Part shown: in pieces, positions 53,846-64,000 of the stretch
Numbering within the stretch: the first letter of the stretch is position 1
Layout of the letters: every line of letters starts with the position of its first letter
NCBI GenBank assembly: GCA_047967505.1
Contig: CM106540.1
DNA: 64,000 bases
Strand: one strand, 5' to 3'
Origin: Dipteris shenzhenensis
Lineage: Eukaryota; Polypodiophyta; Polypodiopsida; Gleicheniales
The notes under the pieces: model-generated
What the model was told of the DNA's origin: nothing
Seen by the model: only the letters and a program-made list of their open reading frames with translations
The model's database searches: none
Position numbers and translations under genes: made by a program

Positions 53846-55039
53846 TCAATGATGGTCAATCTCATCCTCAATGAGATCAACCCTTGCCAAACTATCTACT
53901 TCAAAATCCAAACCAGTGTTCAGATCTACAAATACATTCAACCAACTACTACTTGTGCTACTCATGTGCTCATCGAAATAAGCATCACCAATGGTAGGCT
54001 CGTCCTCACGGTTAATGGCCTCAATATCTATATCTCCTATCTCATGATCATCCTCCTCTATTGTATCATGGTCATCATCACCTCCATGGCCATGATCATC
54101 CTCCATACGCTCCATATTAGTAAATGTACTATACATCACTTTGGAACATGGGGTAATAAGTATGCCATGCCACCACCTATTATTATCCACCATTGGTTGA
54201 TAGACAACCTAATTCAAAGACAAATACAATCTTGTTATTTTCCTTGCATCGAAGGTATCAAATATTTAAAAGTGAGTATTTTTATATGTGTGTACAATAC
54301 CTATTCACATTGTTGCGATAGTACTAGTGTGTCCTTCTTACTTTGCCAAAACTTTGTGGAGTGAATAGTTACAAAGCCACTTGCATGGCATTTGATTGTT
54401 GCATTAGGGCCTCTTTCCACCATGTCCTTAAACCACTTTACATCCAAAACATACACAAAGAAGCGTCGAAAGTCAAGCTTAATAATATCTTGGATTATGC
54501 CACAATGATCATCCATGGCTCCATTGGATCCCTCAAAGCTAGGAATGATGCCGCAATCTTGTGTGTTTCTCTTATCATCAATTCGTTGTGTTCGAAAATG
54601 CTAGCCCTCACACCATATAGCATTGAACATAGTACACTACACCAAGACAAAATCAATTAAATAAGCAATCTAAATTGTTGAAAGCTCCTAACTTATGCAT
54701 AACATTCTATATACCGACCTTGCTCATCTATCCCCTAGCATACTCCCATTCTTCCATTGTGATATGCATCCCCTCGTCTCTCTCTGCTCTCTCCATTTTG
54801 TCAAGTAGCCAATCCACATGAATATTCTTTGGAAGTTCTCTTAGATGCTAAGGGTATGGCATATGAGATCCGTCGTGTGTACGAAAGAGGCCCTTTCTCC
54901 TTGTCTTCTTGCATTTGCATCCTCGTATCTTGTCACCCATCTTTTCATCACATCACTATTAAGCATGCAATAGAGGTTGATATTATTAAGCAACTCCGTG
55001 TCTATTACTTTGTTGCATCCTTTCCTTTGAGGCACAATA
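53846..55039 (-). pseudogene. CACTA-F TNP2 transposase, C-terminal part
   Basis: Close relative of copy E. It has the DUF4218-like end (55035-54841; a 'LLNNINLYCMLNSDVMKRW' segment), the DUF4216-like block (54516-54301; 'FVYVLDVKWFKDMVERGPNA', 'DTLVLSQQCEQ'), then an acidic tail (54193-53846, rich in EDDH). The rest of the gene is removed by the Copia-1 LTR that begins at 55040. Part of the tail region corresponds to sequence missing from copy E. Confidence 0.8.
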
Positions 55040-55391
55040 TGTTGAGATATCGAGCTCCACTCATGATATGCCAGGGTGACCGTTGTGCATTTATGTCACC
55101 GACTTGTTAGCTGCAGATGCGGTTGGTACACCGCCCATGAATAATAGCTGGATGACAGCTATCCTTATGTACTCTAGTTCATGGCTCAGTTAGTATGCCA
55201 CCTTAGTTAGCTGAGTTTGGTTTGAGACCCACATATAGGGTTCTTCTATTTCCTTGCACTAGAGTTCTTTTGGCTTTCACAACTAAGAAGAGGAAAACTG
55301 TTTTTAGCCTCCACCTTTGTGTGTATTCCCCCATTGTGTATGTGAGAAAGCCACAAGTGAGACTCCTTCCTTCTCTCCCACTATCTTCACA
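55040..55391 (+). repeat. Copia-1 5' LTR
   Basis: Begins TGTTGAGATATC and ends CTTCACA, followed directly by the primer-binding site; 352 bp. It matches 62878-63165. The CAATA before it would be the target duplication, but the far end is not preserved. Confidence 0.85.
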
Positions 55392-55404
55392 TGGTATTAG
55401 AGCC
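55392..55404 (+). promoter_or_regulatory. Copia-1 primer-binding site
   Basis: TGGTATTAGAGCC differs by one base from the TGGTATCAGAGC complement of initiator tRNA-Met used by most plant Copia elements. Confidence 0.85.
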
Positions 55405-55893
55405 TGGTTTGTGGTAAGGAGCTCAAGAAAGCAAACCAAGTTCCCGGTGTCCTGGTAAGAGGACCAGTGTTGCTTTCCTTTTTTCGAGTTTGGGAGCAAA
55501 TCTCTGCAGGTAGCACAGTCAGAAAGTGCAAGAGTGCATTGTCTCAGATTGAGATGCCCTTCGTGGTGTGGTGACTTTATTTTTCTGATTCGAGGCCATT
55601 TCGGGGCCCATTTTGGAGGCAGAAGTTCTCCGCAAGCACTGAGAAAAAGGCCCTATTTTTGCTGTGTGACCACTGCTCTGTAGGTCAGTGAAAAGTTGCT
55701 GCAGAAATTGCATGGTATGCCTATGCGCAGAGATATTGGGAGTTACATAATCATCCTTATTGCCTATTGATGCAAAATCGTCACTAGGAAGTGACTGTGT
55801 GGTCAAATACCACTTTCGTCAATTTTGCAGATTTGCCCTTGTGAGGCAGAAGCTGTATTTTTGCAATGACAGAATATTTTGCAGTGTTCTATA

Positions 55894-58789
55894 ATGGCAT
55901 CTGATTCTCTTTCATAGATTGTCACTGAAAAGCTTGACAAGAACAACTTCCAAGCATGGAAGTTTAGAATGATGAATTTCCTTATGGGAAAAGGATATTG
56001 GGAGTTCGTTACAGGAAATGAAGAAGAACCAGTTCTTCCTAATGTTCCCAATCAACAGGAAATGCAGGCATTTAAAGTATGGCATGAGAGATCCAGAAAA
56101 GTTATGTACTGGCTGTCTATCAGTATTTCAGATTCTATGATTGTGCATATTCTGGATGCAAGTACGCCAAAGGAGGCATGGGATACTTTGGCAAAAATGT
56201 ACAGCACAAATACGCAAGCCAGGAAAATGTAGCTCAAGCAGGAGTTGCACAATGTGCAGAGAGAAAATATGAGCATCAATGACTACCACATGAAGGTGAA
56301 GAAAATTGCAGATGCACTTGCTTCCATTGGGTCACCAGTGAAAGATGATGATTTATTTTCTGTGACCTTGAGTGGTCTAGGAAAGGATTATGCACAGTTT
56401 CGGACATCCATTGCCGTTCGTGAAAAATTTCCAGATTTTGAGGAGTTGTTTGCTCTTCTAATTTCTGAAGAGCAGAGAAATCGTGGTGCATCTTCTTCAG
56501 GAGGAACTTCAAAAGAAACTATCTTCTACTCAAATGCTGGAAGAGGTAGAGGCAAAGGTATAGAGCAGGCCGATCTGGAGGCCATGGTAGAAATCAGAAT
56601 ATGCAGCAAACTCAAGAAAACCAGTCCTATGGAGGAGGACGTGGTAACTCTTGAGGCAGGGGGAGCCAAAGAGGTCGTGGTGGATTGCAGAGAGGTGAAA
56701 ATGCAAACAACAATGTTGAATGCTACTACTGTGGTAAAATGGGTCATATGGCTAAAGACTGCTATAAAAAGCAGAATGACATCATGAATGGAAAATTGTA
56801 GCAAGGGAATTATGCATCTTCTAGTAGACAGGGTGATGACAGAAATGAGTTTTTGTTTATGGTGCAACACATGACCAATTCTGTGACAAGTGCAGAAGAA
56901 AGCAATGATGTGTGGTATGTTGACTCAGGTGCATCAAACCACATGACAGGTCATGCAGAATGGATGCCAGATGCAAGGAAAATGGAAAGACCAGGATTTG
57001 TGGAGACTGGTGATGATACTGCACATCCTATTGTGCAGATTGGTAAAATTCCTTTGTCTATGTAGGATGGGAAAAAGAAATACCTGTTTGATGTATTTCA
57101 TGTCCCGAATATCACCAAGAACATGGTTTCTGTTGGTCAAAAGGTTGAGCAGGGCTTGCAGATTAGATTTAATCCTCATGGATGCTTTGTTGAGGATATG
57201 AAAAATAATAGTCGCTTGATAGTGAAAGGAAAGAAGAAGGGCAAGATGTTTACATTGGTTGCGGACATGTCAAAATTGAGTGCAGCAATTTTTGCACATG
57301 GGACCGGTGTAGTTGCAGATATTGATATCTGGCATAAACGCATTGGTCATGTTAATGTACAGCGACTTAAATCAATGCAGGCCCAAAATATTGTTGCAAG
57401 ATTGCCTAAATTCAAGGTTGCAGAAATGCATAAGGTATGTGAGGCCTGTCAATTTGGAAAACAAGCAAGGAAACCATTTCCTAGACATGTTCAAGAGAGT
57501 AAGAAGCCATTGGAATAGATCCACTCTGATGTGTGGACTACTAAAGCTGCATCTATTGGAGGTTGTCATTATTTTGTCACTTTTATTGATGACTACAGCA
57601 GAAAAGTTTGGGTGTATTTTATGAAAAAGAAAAGTGAACTGTTTGGGCATTTCAAAGCTTTTAAAGCTATAGTTGAAAAAGAAACAGGCCTGCAAATAAA
57701 ATGCCTAAGGTTAGATGGAGGGGGAGAGTACCTCTCAAATGAGTTTGCAAGGTTCCTATAGGAGCATGGCATAAAGCAGCAATATTCATGCAGTCATACC
57801 CCACAGCAAAATGGACTTGCAGAAAGGAAAAACAGGCATATTGGAGAGGTATCTCGGGCCATGCTAAATGAAAAAGACCTACCAGATTATTATTGGGATT
57901 ATTGGGCTGAAGCAGTTGCTACAGCAGTTTACATAATGAACAGGACTCCCACTGTAGCAATACATGGCATGACGCCAGAGGAGATGTATACTGGTAGGAA
58001 ACCAGATATTTCTCATTTGAAAATTTTTTGTTGCATTGCCTATCTTCATGTGCCAGATGAGTTGAGGTCCAAGTTGGATCCAAAAGCTGAGAAGTGCATC
58101 TTTATTAGTTATTCTCTTGAGCAGAAAGGGTATAGATGCTATAACCCTTCTACTCATAAATATACAGTGAGTAGAGATGTTTTTTATGAGATGAGCAGCT
58201 GGTATAAACCAGTAAATGTGATTGATGATGTAGATGCACAAAATGGTAATGCTGCACAGAATTCACAGCAGCAATCACGAAATATTAGTGGACCTACTGT
58301 GTCCTCTAGCAGTGGTTCACATACTTCGCCATGGACAGGTAGATTGAGATCAGGAGAATCTCCTCAAAGCAATGCAGATAGTAGTATGCATGTATCACGA
58401 AAAGGAAAAGAGAAGGTAGATCAGCCCATGTTTGATGTGAATGCTGGTCACTCTTATGTGGATGGTGAATCCAGTGGCTCAGAGCAGAGCATTGATGATG
58501 AGTTGGGTATTCCTTTTATTGTTACACCTGGAGTAAGGAAGACCGGGGATGTTTTGAGAGCACCTGGAAGTGAGCCTATTTTGCGCAAGTCTACCAGAGC
58601 TAGGTATCATGTGGATAGACTGAAATATGATGGATTTACAGCCATTCACTATGCCTATATGGTCAAAGTGATACAGGAACCAGAACCCACTTTTTTTGAG
58701 CAAGCCATGGGAAAAGAAAAATGGGAGAAAGACATGGATGAAGAAATGGATGCCTTGGAAGCAAATGCTACATGGGAATTGGCAAGGCA
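55894..58789 (+). pseudogene. Copia-1 gag-pol, 5' part (gag, protease, integrase)
   Basis: Gag (from 55894) contains 'EKLDKNNFQAWKFRMMNFL' and 'DYHMKVKKIADALASIGSP'. A CCHC zinc knuckle C-x2-C-x4-H-x4-C lies at 56721-56762 after a frameshift. The protease has 'YVDSGASNHMTG' (about 56918-56950). The integrase has H-x4-H and C-x2-C ('CEACQFGKQ'), a DDE-type core ('TFIDDYSRKVW', 'LDGGGEYLSNEF') and 'KLDPKAEKCIFISY'. The frame enters the RT N-terminus ('EEMDALEANATWEL') and ends at about 58785. Stops at 55914, 56230, 56800, 57063, 57517 and 57760 are all TAG. RT and RNase H are missing. Confidence 0.88.
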
Positions 58790-61700
58790 GTGCACAAGCA
58801 AAATGAGTGCCGAAAGAAGATTGCAGATGAGAAGAACAGAGTAAAGAAAGAGTCCAGCAATAGCGCACAGGCAGTACCAGTAGAGCTGTTCACATCGCAA
58901 TTGAGGAGATTTGCACGGAGGCAGTTCATGTACCTACGAATGAACCGTGGATCATTAACAGTGGTGCATCGTGCCACATAACCAATCGGAAGGATTGGTA
59001 TACCTCTCTACAGTCGGTAGGGAATGACATCCTGGTATTAGTCGGCAATGATCCAAAATGTCCAGCAAAAGGAAAAGGTACGATTGCTCTCAAGTCTGAT
59101 GGAGTTGTAAAATAGTTGTCTGATGTTCTTTATGTGCCAGATATCAAGAGGAACTTGTTGTCTGTTTCCGCGATCATGGATCGAGACCTCAAAGTTCAAT
59201 TCGATAAGAATGGTGCACAGATTCTAGATCTTCAAGGGAAGGTCATTGGTAAAGGTACACGGCGTAACAACATTTATGAACTCTGAGCTTTTAGTGCTCG
59301 AGCAGATGTGAAGAACACTAAGCTGTGGCATGAGAGGTTTGGTCATCTAAACCTTAATTCTTCGAAGGAGATGCATAAAAGTGGAATGATTGTAGACCTA
59401 CCAGAAATTTTTGATTTGCCCGATGTATGTGAAGCTTGCATGATGGGCAAGCAGCATCGGCATCCCTTTCCTAAAGATGCCAGCAGAGCAAAGGCTCCTC
59501 TAGAGCTCATTCACACGGACCTCTGTGGAAAGATGGAGACGGAAGCTTTGGGTGGTTCCTACTACTTCATGACACTGATCGACGACTATAGTAGAAGGAT
59601 ATGGATACACTTCCTGAAGACTAAAGACGAGACTTTTAGTAGGTTCAAGAAATGGCATGTAATGGTCGAGAAAGAAACGGGGAGGAAGGTGAAGAAGTTG
59701 AGATCAGACAGAGGTGGAGAGTTCACATCAACTGAATTTGAAAGTTACTGCAAAAGTCATGGAATCAAGAGGCAGAAACCCCCACCACATACATCACAGC
59801 AAAACGGAGTAGCAGAACGCAAGATGCGCGTCATTTGTGAAATGGGCCGGAGTATGATGAAAGGGAAAGATTTGCCAAAGACTTTCTAGGCTGAAGCATG
59901 TAACACTGCAGTTTACATCCTGAATCATAGCTACACGAAGGCTGTGAATGGGATGACTCCACTGCAAGCCTTTTCTGGTAAGAAACCTTCAACTGCACAT
60001 TTCAGAGTTTTTGGATGTGACTGTTTTGTGCATGTCCCTGATGCTACCAGGACCAAATGGGAACCGAAGAGCTGGAAGTGTATTTTCTTGGGCTACAATG
60101 AAGAGGCAAAGGGTTACCGTCTCTATAACCCTGTTACCAAGAAGGTAATTGTAAGTCGCGATGTGGTCTTCTCAGATCAGCCACATCAATTGGAGGAGGA
60201 TGCTTCCTTCCCAGACAACCAGGACTACGATATCCATCCAGTGCCACCACCAATAGCAGACCGAACTCCCCCAACGGTGCTTGGGTGGATTCAAGACAAA
60301 GAAGATGAAGAAGAGCCTGCAGAACCACAATGGCAATGGCCATTCCTAAAGTGGGTAAAGCAGCTTTTGGACGGCAGAGAACCTCCAACCATTGAGGAGG
60401 AACCATCCGAACACTGCCGGTCCAAGAGATTAGAGGAGCAAAGAAGGGTGTAGGAACATTTGGTCAACTATGCTTTGATGACAGAAGTGATCTGTGCTGA
60501 TGAACCCAAGTGTCTTGAAGAGCGATGATAGGTTGATGGAGGCTCTGTAGTCGGAGTATGGCTCCATAATGAAGAACAACACTTGGGACCTTGTGGATCG
60601 ACCACCAAAACACAAGGTAATCGGAACCAAGTGGGTGTATAAGACCAAGTACAAGTCCGATGGCACATTGGATAATTACAAGGCTCGGCTCGTGTCAAAA
60701 GGATTTGCACAGGTACATGGTTTTGATTATCAAGATACTTTTGCTCCCACAGCTCGACTAACCACAATTCGCAGTGTTTTGGCTTTAGTTGCCTAGGGAA
60801 GTTGGCCTATGTTTCAAATGGATGTGAAATCTGCCTTTCTGAATGGAGATCTCAAGGAGGAGGTATACGTGGAACAACCACGAGGTTTTGAGATCCCCGG
60901 TTCAGAAGGTAAAGTTTGCAAACTGAAGAAGGCACTTTACGGGCTGAAACAGGCCCCACGAGCGTGGTACCAGTGAATTGATGCCTACTTTCTGCAAAAC
61001 GGGTTCAGAAGGAGCCCATCTGATGCAAATTTATATATCTTCAGAGAAGGAGGCAAGTGTATGATCGTGGTCCTTTATGTGGGTGACCTTGTCATAACAG
61101 GGAACCATGAAGAGAAGATCATGCAGATGAAGCATTTGCTAGGAAGAGAGTTTGAAATGACAGACCTCGAACTAATGCATTTCTATTTGGGGATTGAAGT
61201 TTGGCAGGAGCCAAAACAGATCTTCATTTCACAACTGAATTATGCTGAAGAGATACTGAAGGCATCTGGCATGGCTGAGTGCAAGACAGTTGGTACCCCT
61301 ATGGAGGTTGATGCGAAGCTCTCAAACAAGGATTCATCACCACTGGTGGACGAAGCGAAGTACAGAAGACTTGTGGGCAGCTTGATTTACCTGTGCAACA
61401 CACGGACAGACATCAGTTTTGTGACTGGTGTATAAGCATGTTTCCAATAAGCCCCGAGAGAATCATTGGAGGGCAGGGATGCGGGTGCTGAAATACATCA
61501 AAGACACACTTGATTATGGCATCACCTATACCAAATGCAACATCTTGACCGGACTCTATGACTCGGATTGGGCAAGAGACGTGGATAGCAGGAAATCAGT
61601 GACAGGTTACTGTTTCTCACTTGGATCTGGAGCTGTGTCATGGGTCAGTAAGAAGCAACCCATAGTTGTTCTTTCTTCTATCAAGGCTGAGTACAAATCA

Positions 61701-62030
61701 GCATGCTTTGCTTCTTGCGAGGCAGTGTGGTTGAGGAGGATTTTGAAGGACATGGGTGCAGTGCAGAACAAGCCTACGCAGTTATCATGTGACAATCAGA
61801 GTTGCATGGAGATTGCAAAGAACCCGGTTTCCACGCTCGCACAAAACACATTGAGATTCAATATCACTTTGTACACGAGCTCATCATGGATGGAGAGGTC
61901 GACTCGATGTATTGTCCGACTACAGAGAATGCTGCGGACATCTTCACGAAGGCACTTGGAAGAGACTTGCTGGAGAGGCATCTTCATCGACTTGGCATTG
62001 GGCCAAAAAAGTAAGTTCACTTGCAGGTGG
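58790..62030 (+). pseudogene. Copia-2 gag-pol, 3' part (protease, integrase, RT, RNase H)
   Basis: It starts inside the gag zinc knuckle (HKQNECRKK). The protease reads NSGASCHIT, with Asn replacing the catalytic Asp. The integrase (59308-60450) has 'LWHERFGHLN', 'CEACMMGKQHRHP', 'TLIDDYSRRIWI' and 'RSDRGGEFTSTEF'. The RT (60569-61430) has 'TKWVYKTKYKSDGTLDNYKA', '[19 protein letters not shown]' and '[17 protein letters not shown]', with active site Y-V-G-D-L instead of YVDD. The RNase H segment is 'LYDSDWARDVDSRKSVTGYC' with SSIKAEY where SSxEAEY is usual. There are about seven stops, mostly TAG/TGA. The 5' LTR and gag are absent; the 3' LTR follows. Confidence 0.88.
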
Positions 62031-62035
62031 ACATT

Positions 62036-62044
62036 GAGGGGGGG
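62036..62044 (+). promoter_or_regulatory. Copia-2 polypurine tract
   Basis: GAGGGGGGG immediately before the LTR start TGTTAG. Confidence 0.8.
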
Positions 62045-62876
62045 TGTTAGATATCAATGCTCCACTCTCGTGTAATTACGCGGGAACTAGCTAACTCTAC
62101 TTGTAATCCTCCCATATGAGGAGAAGGCATTTGAGTAGCTCGGTTATCCAGTAGGTCCTGGTTTGGACACCAGATGGGGGCCATGTGTGGCCTGATGGCT
62201 GGACGACTTCAGATAGAGTTGGCACACCGCCAACTAGGCTACATGCAAGTGCGGGAAGGCATCCCTTGACTAACCGCATTGAGGGTAGACGAAGCATTTT
62301 CTGGGGCAGCCCACTCTCGGGTTGCAGGGCCCGTTTGGAGCCTCAGATGATCCCGAATGGCTCTGGGCCAAACGGAGACCATAGGTTAGTTGCTCTGTTT
62401 TGTGCACCGGTTCTATTGTATGGGCCGAATAGATGATCTTAGATGGCTCTGGCCTCAGATGATCCCGGATGGCTCTGGGCCGAACGGAGACCGTAGGTTA
62501 GTTGCTCTATTTTGCACACCGGTTCTATAGTATGGTTGGTGGCCTATTTCGGGACCGACCCCCAGTCGACCGTTTTGGGCAGACTGGGTCGGTCACCCAA
62601 TTGAGCCTAATCGCCTATGACTGGTGGCTATATAAGAGCAAGCCCATTTCATCATTGGCTACAGCAACCCTGATTCCTTAGCATCCAGCCTCCGTCTTCT
62701 ACTGTTTCCAACATGCCATCGAAGCTTCTTTCACAGGAGCGCACGGTTGGGAGGCAGCACCATCTATTATATCAGTTCTACAGTAATCAAATTTTTGATT
62801 CTCCATACTATCTTGTTTTCTCTCTTGCGTACAAGATCCTGTTATCTGTTGAGCACAGACGTATTATTTTCTTACA
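62045..62876 (+). repeat. Copia-2 3' LTR
   Basis: 832 bp, TGTTAGATATC to TTCTTACA. It contains a 112-bp tandem duplication (CCTCAGATGATCCC at 62340 and 62452) and a TATATAAG box (62629-62636). Fragments of the same LTR lie inverted at 4237-4510 and 39839-40265. Confidence 0.88.
62629..62636 (+). promoter_or_regulatory. Copia-2 LTR TATA box
   Basis: TATATAAG in the U3/R boundary region. It is conserved as TATATAAG-like sequence in the inverted copy near 40090. Confidence 0.65.
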
Positions 62877-62877
62877 T

Positions 62878-63165
62878 GTTGTGCATTTATGTCACCAACT
62901 TATTAGCTACAGATGCGGTTGGTACACCGCCCATGAATAATAGCTGGATGACAGCTATCTTTATGCACTCTAGTTAGTGGCTCAGTTAGTATGCCACCTT
63001 AGTTAGTTGAGTTTGGTTTGAGACCCACATATAGGGTTCATCTATCCTTTTGTACTTTGAGTTCTTTTTGTCTTTTACAACTAATAAGATGAAAACTGTT
63101 TTCAGCCTCCACCTTTGTGTGTATTCCCCCATTGTGTATGTGAGAAAGCCGCAAGCGAGTTCATG
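62878..63165 (+). repeat. Second Copia-1 5' LTR, truncated at both ends
   Basis: Matches 55085-55350. It starts directly after the Copia-2 LTR and lacks about the first 45 bp. At its right end a deletion removes the LTR terminus and primer-binding site, joining GCGAG to TTCATGGTAAGAGCTC. Confidence 0.8.
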
Positions 63166-63685
63166 GTAAGAGCTCAAGAAAGCAAACCAAGTTCACAGTG
63201 TCTTGGTAAGAGCATCAGTGTTGCTTTCCTTTTTCGAGTTTGGGAGCAAATCTCTGCAGGTAGCACAGCCGGAAAGCGCAAGAGTGCACTGTCTCAGATT
63301 GGGACGCCCTTCGCGGTGTGGCGAGAGGGCAGTATATGTTGTAGGATAGGACAAAGCCCTTGGTGACATTTTTTTTTTGATTCGAGGCCATTTTGGAGCC
63401 CGTTTTGGTGGCGGTAGTTTTGCACAGGCATTGAGAAAAGCGCCTTGTTTTTGCTGTGCGACCACTATTTAGCAGGTTGGTGAAAGGTTGTCGTAGAAAT
63501 TGCATCATATGCCTGTGCGCAGAGATATTGGGGGTGACAAAATCATTCTTATTGCCTATTGATGCAAAATCATCACTAGGAAGTGATTATGTGGTCAAAT
63601 ACCACTTTCGTCAGTTTTGCATATTCGCCCTTGTGAGGCAGAAGTTGTGTTTTTTGGAGTGACAGAATATTTTGCAGTGTTCTCT
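63166..63685 (+). other. Copia-1 untranslated leader, second copy
   Basis: About 80-85% similar by eye to 55405-55890, the stretch between primer-binding site and gag. It includes a GGCAGTATATGTTGTAGGATAGGACAAAG insertion-type difference near 63327-63355. No protein. Confidence 0.6.
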
Positions 63686-64000
63686 AATGGCGTCCCATGC
63701 TCTTTCATAGATTGTCACTGAAAATCTTGACAAGAACTTCCAAGCATGGAGGTTTAGAATGACGAATTTCCTTAAGGGAAAAGGCTATTGGGAGTTCATT
63801 ACTGGAGCTGAACAAGAACCAGTTATTCCTAATGTTCCAAATCAACAAGAGTTGCAGGCGTTTAAAGGATGGCATGAGAGAGCCAGAAAAGTTATGTACT
63901 GGCTGTCTATCAGTATTTCAGATTCTATGATTGTGCATATTTTGGATGCAAGCACACCGAAGCAGGCATAGGATAGTTTAACAAAAATGTATAGCACAAA
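63686..64000 (+). pseudogene. Second Copia-1 gag, start only
   Basis: Begins ATGGCGTCCCATGCTCTTTCA-TAG, the same early TAG as the copy at 55894. It then continues with a 'NFQAWRFRMTNFLKGKGYW' segment and 'VMYWLSISISDSMIVHILD'. A further TAG near 63969 replaces TGG of the other copy. It runs off the window. Confidence 0.85.

Overview
The window looks like a repeat-dense nuclear region of a large land-plant genome. The evidence is Ty1/Copia elements with an initiator-tRNA-Met type primer site, a Ty3/Gypsy family with the tRNA-Asp-like primer site used by Athila/Tat-type plant elements, an L1-type plant LINE with a C-terminal zinc-binding domain, and several CACTA (En/Spm) DNA transposons with GT-AG introns. 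I cannot name the species. I see no confident single-copy host gene, no tRNA or rRNA gene and no CRISPR array. Nearly every coding stretch belongs to a transposable element, and most are broken, largely by TAG stops.

Layout. 1-4.24 kb: two tandem pieces of a Gypsy family (3' ORF and LTR, then the pol end and 3' ORF). 4.24-4.51 kb: inverted piece of a Copia-2 LTR. 4.51-8.27 kb: right part of a CACTA element (A) invaded by a Copia integrase fragment. 8.4-20.6 kb: one LINE, split by a 254-bp foldback element and by a minus-strand Gypsy remnant (with G-rich and GA-rich repeats). The LTR of that Gypsy is itself split by a complete CACTA element (B, 12806-17865, ATG target duplication). 20.6-22.5 kb: remnants and a GGA repeat. 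22524-33642: an 11.1-kb CACTA element (C) built as an inverted duplication around a TNP2 fragment. It carries a 3.7-kb palindromic GCATAAGC/GCATGAGC array and the only intact multi-exon transposon gene in the window. 33.6-38.9 kb: minisatellites, a 98-bp tandem repeat and a Copia RT fragment. 38.9-40.3 kb: CACTA fragment D and an inverted Copia-2 LTR piece. 40.66-41.97 kb: an unrecognised 437-codon reading frame broken only by TAG. 42.6-49.0 kb: CACTA element E with divergent TNP2 (-) and ORF2 (+). 49-53.5 kb: little that is recognisable. 53.5-55.04 kb: CACTA fragment F, cut by Copia-1. 55.04-62.88 kb: a Copia-1/Copia-2 chimera. 62.88-64 kb: the start of another Copia-1 copy.

How the parts fit. 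The CACTA copies share one plan. TNP2 (transposase) and ORF2 (a TNPA-like DNA-binding candidate) are read away from each other. Between them lies a block of 16-bp TATA-centred palindromes that also fill the element ends, followed by a spliced leader and a pyrimidine/hexamer array. The palindrome sequence differs between subfamilies but keeps its symmetry. A strong hairpin follows ORF2 just inside the subterminal repeats, and its stem is preserved by paired changes. This suggests (inference) that ORF2 binds both the ends and the divergent promoter, and that the hairpin has a role in RNA 3'-end formation or small-RNA production. In element C the inverted arms could give double-stranded RNA against the family.
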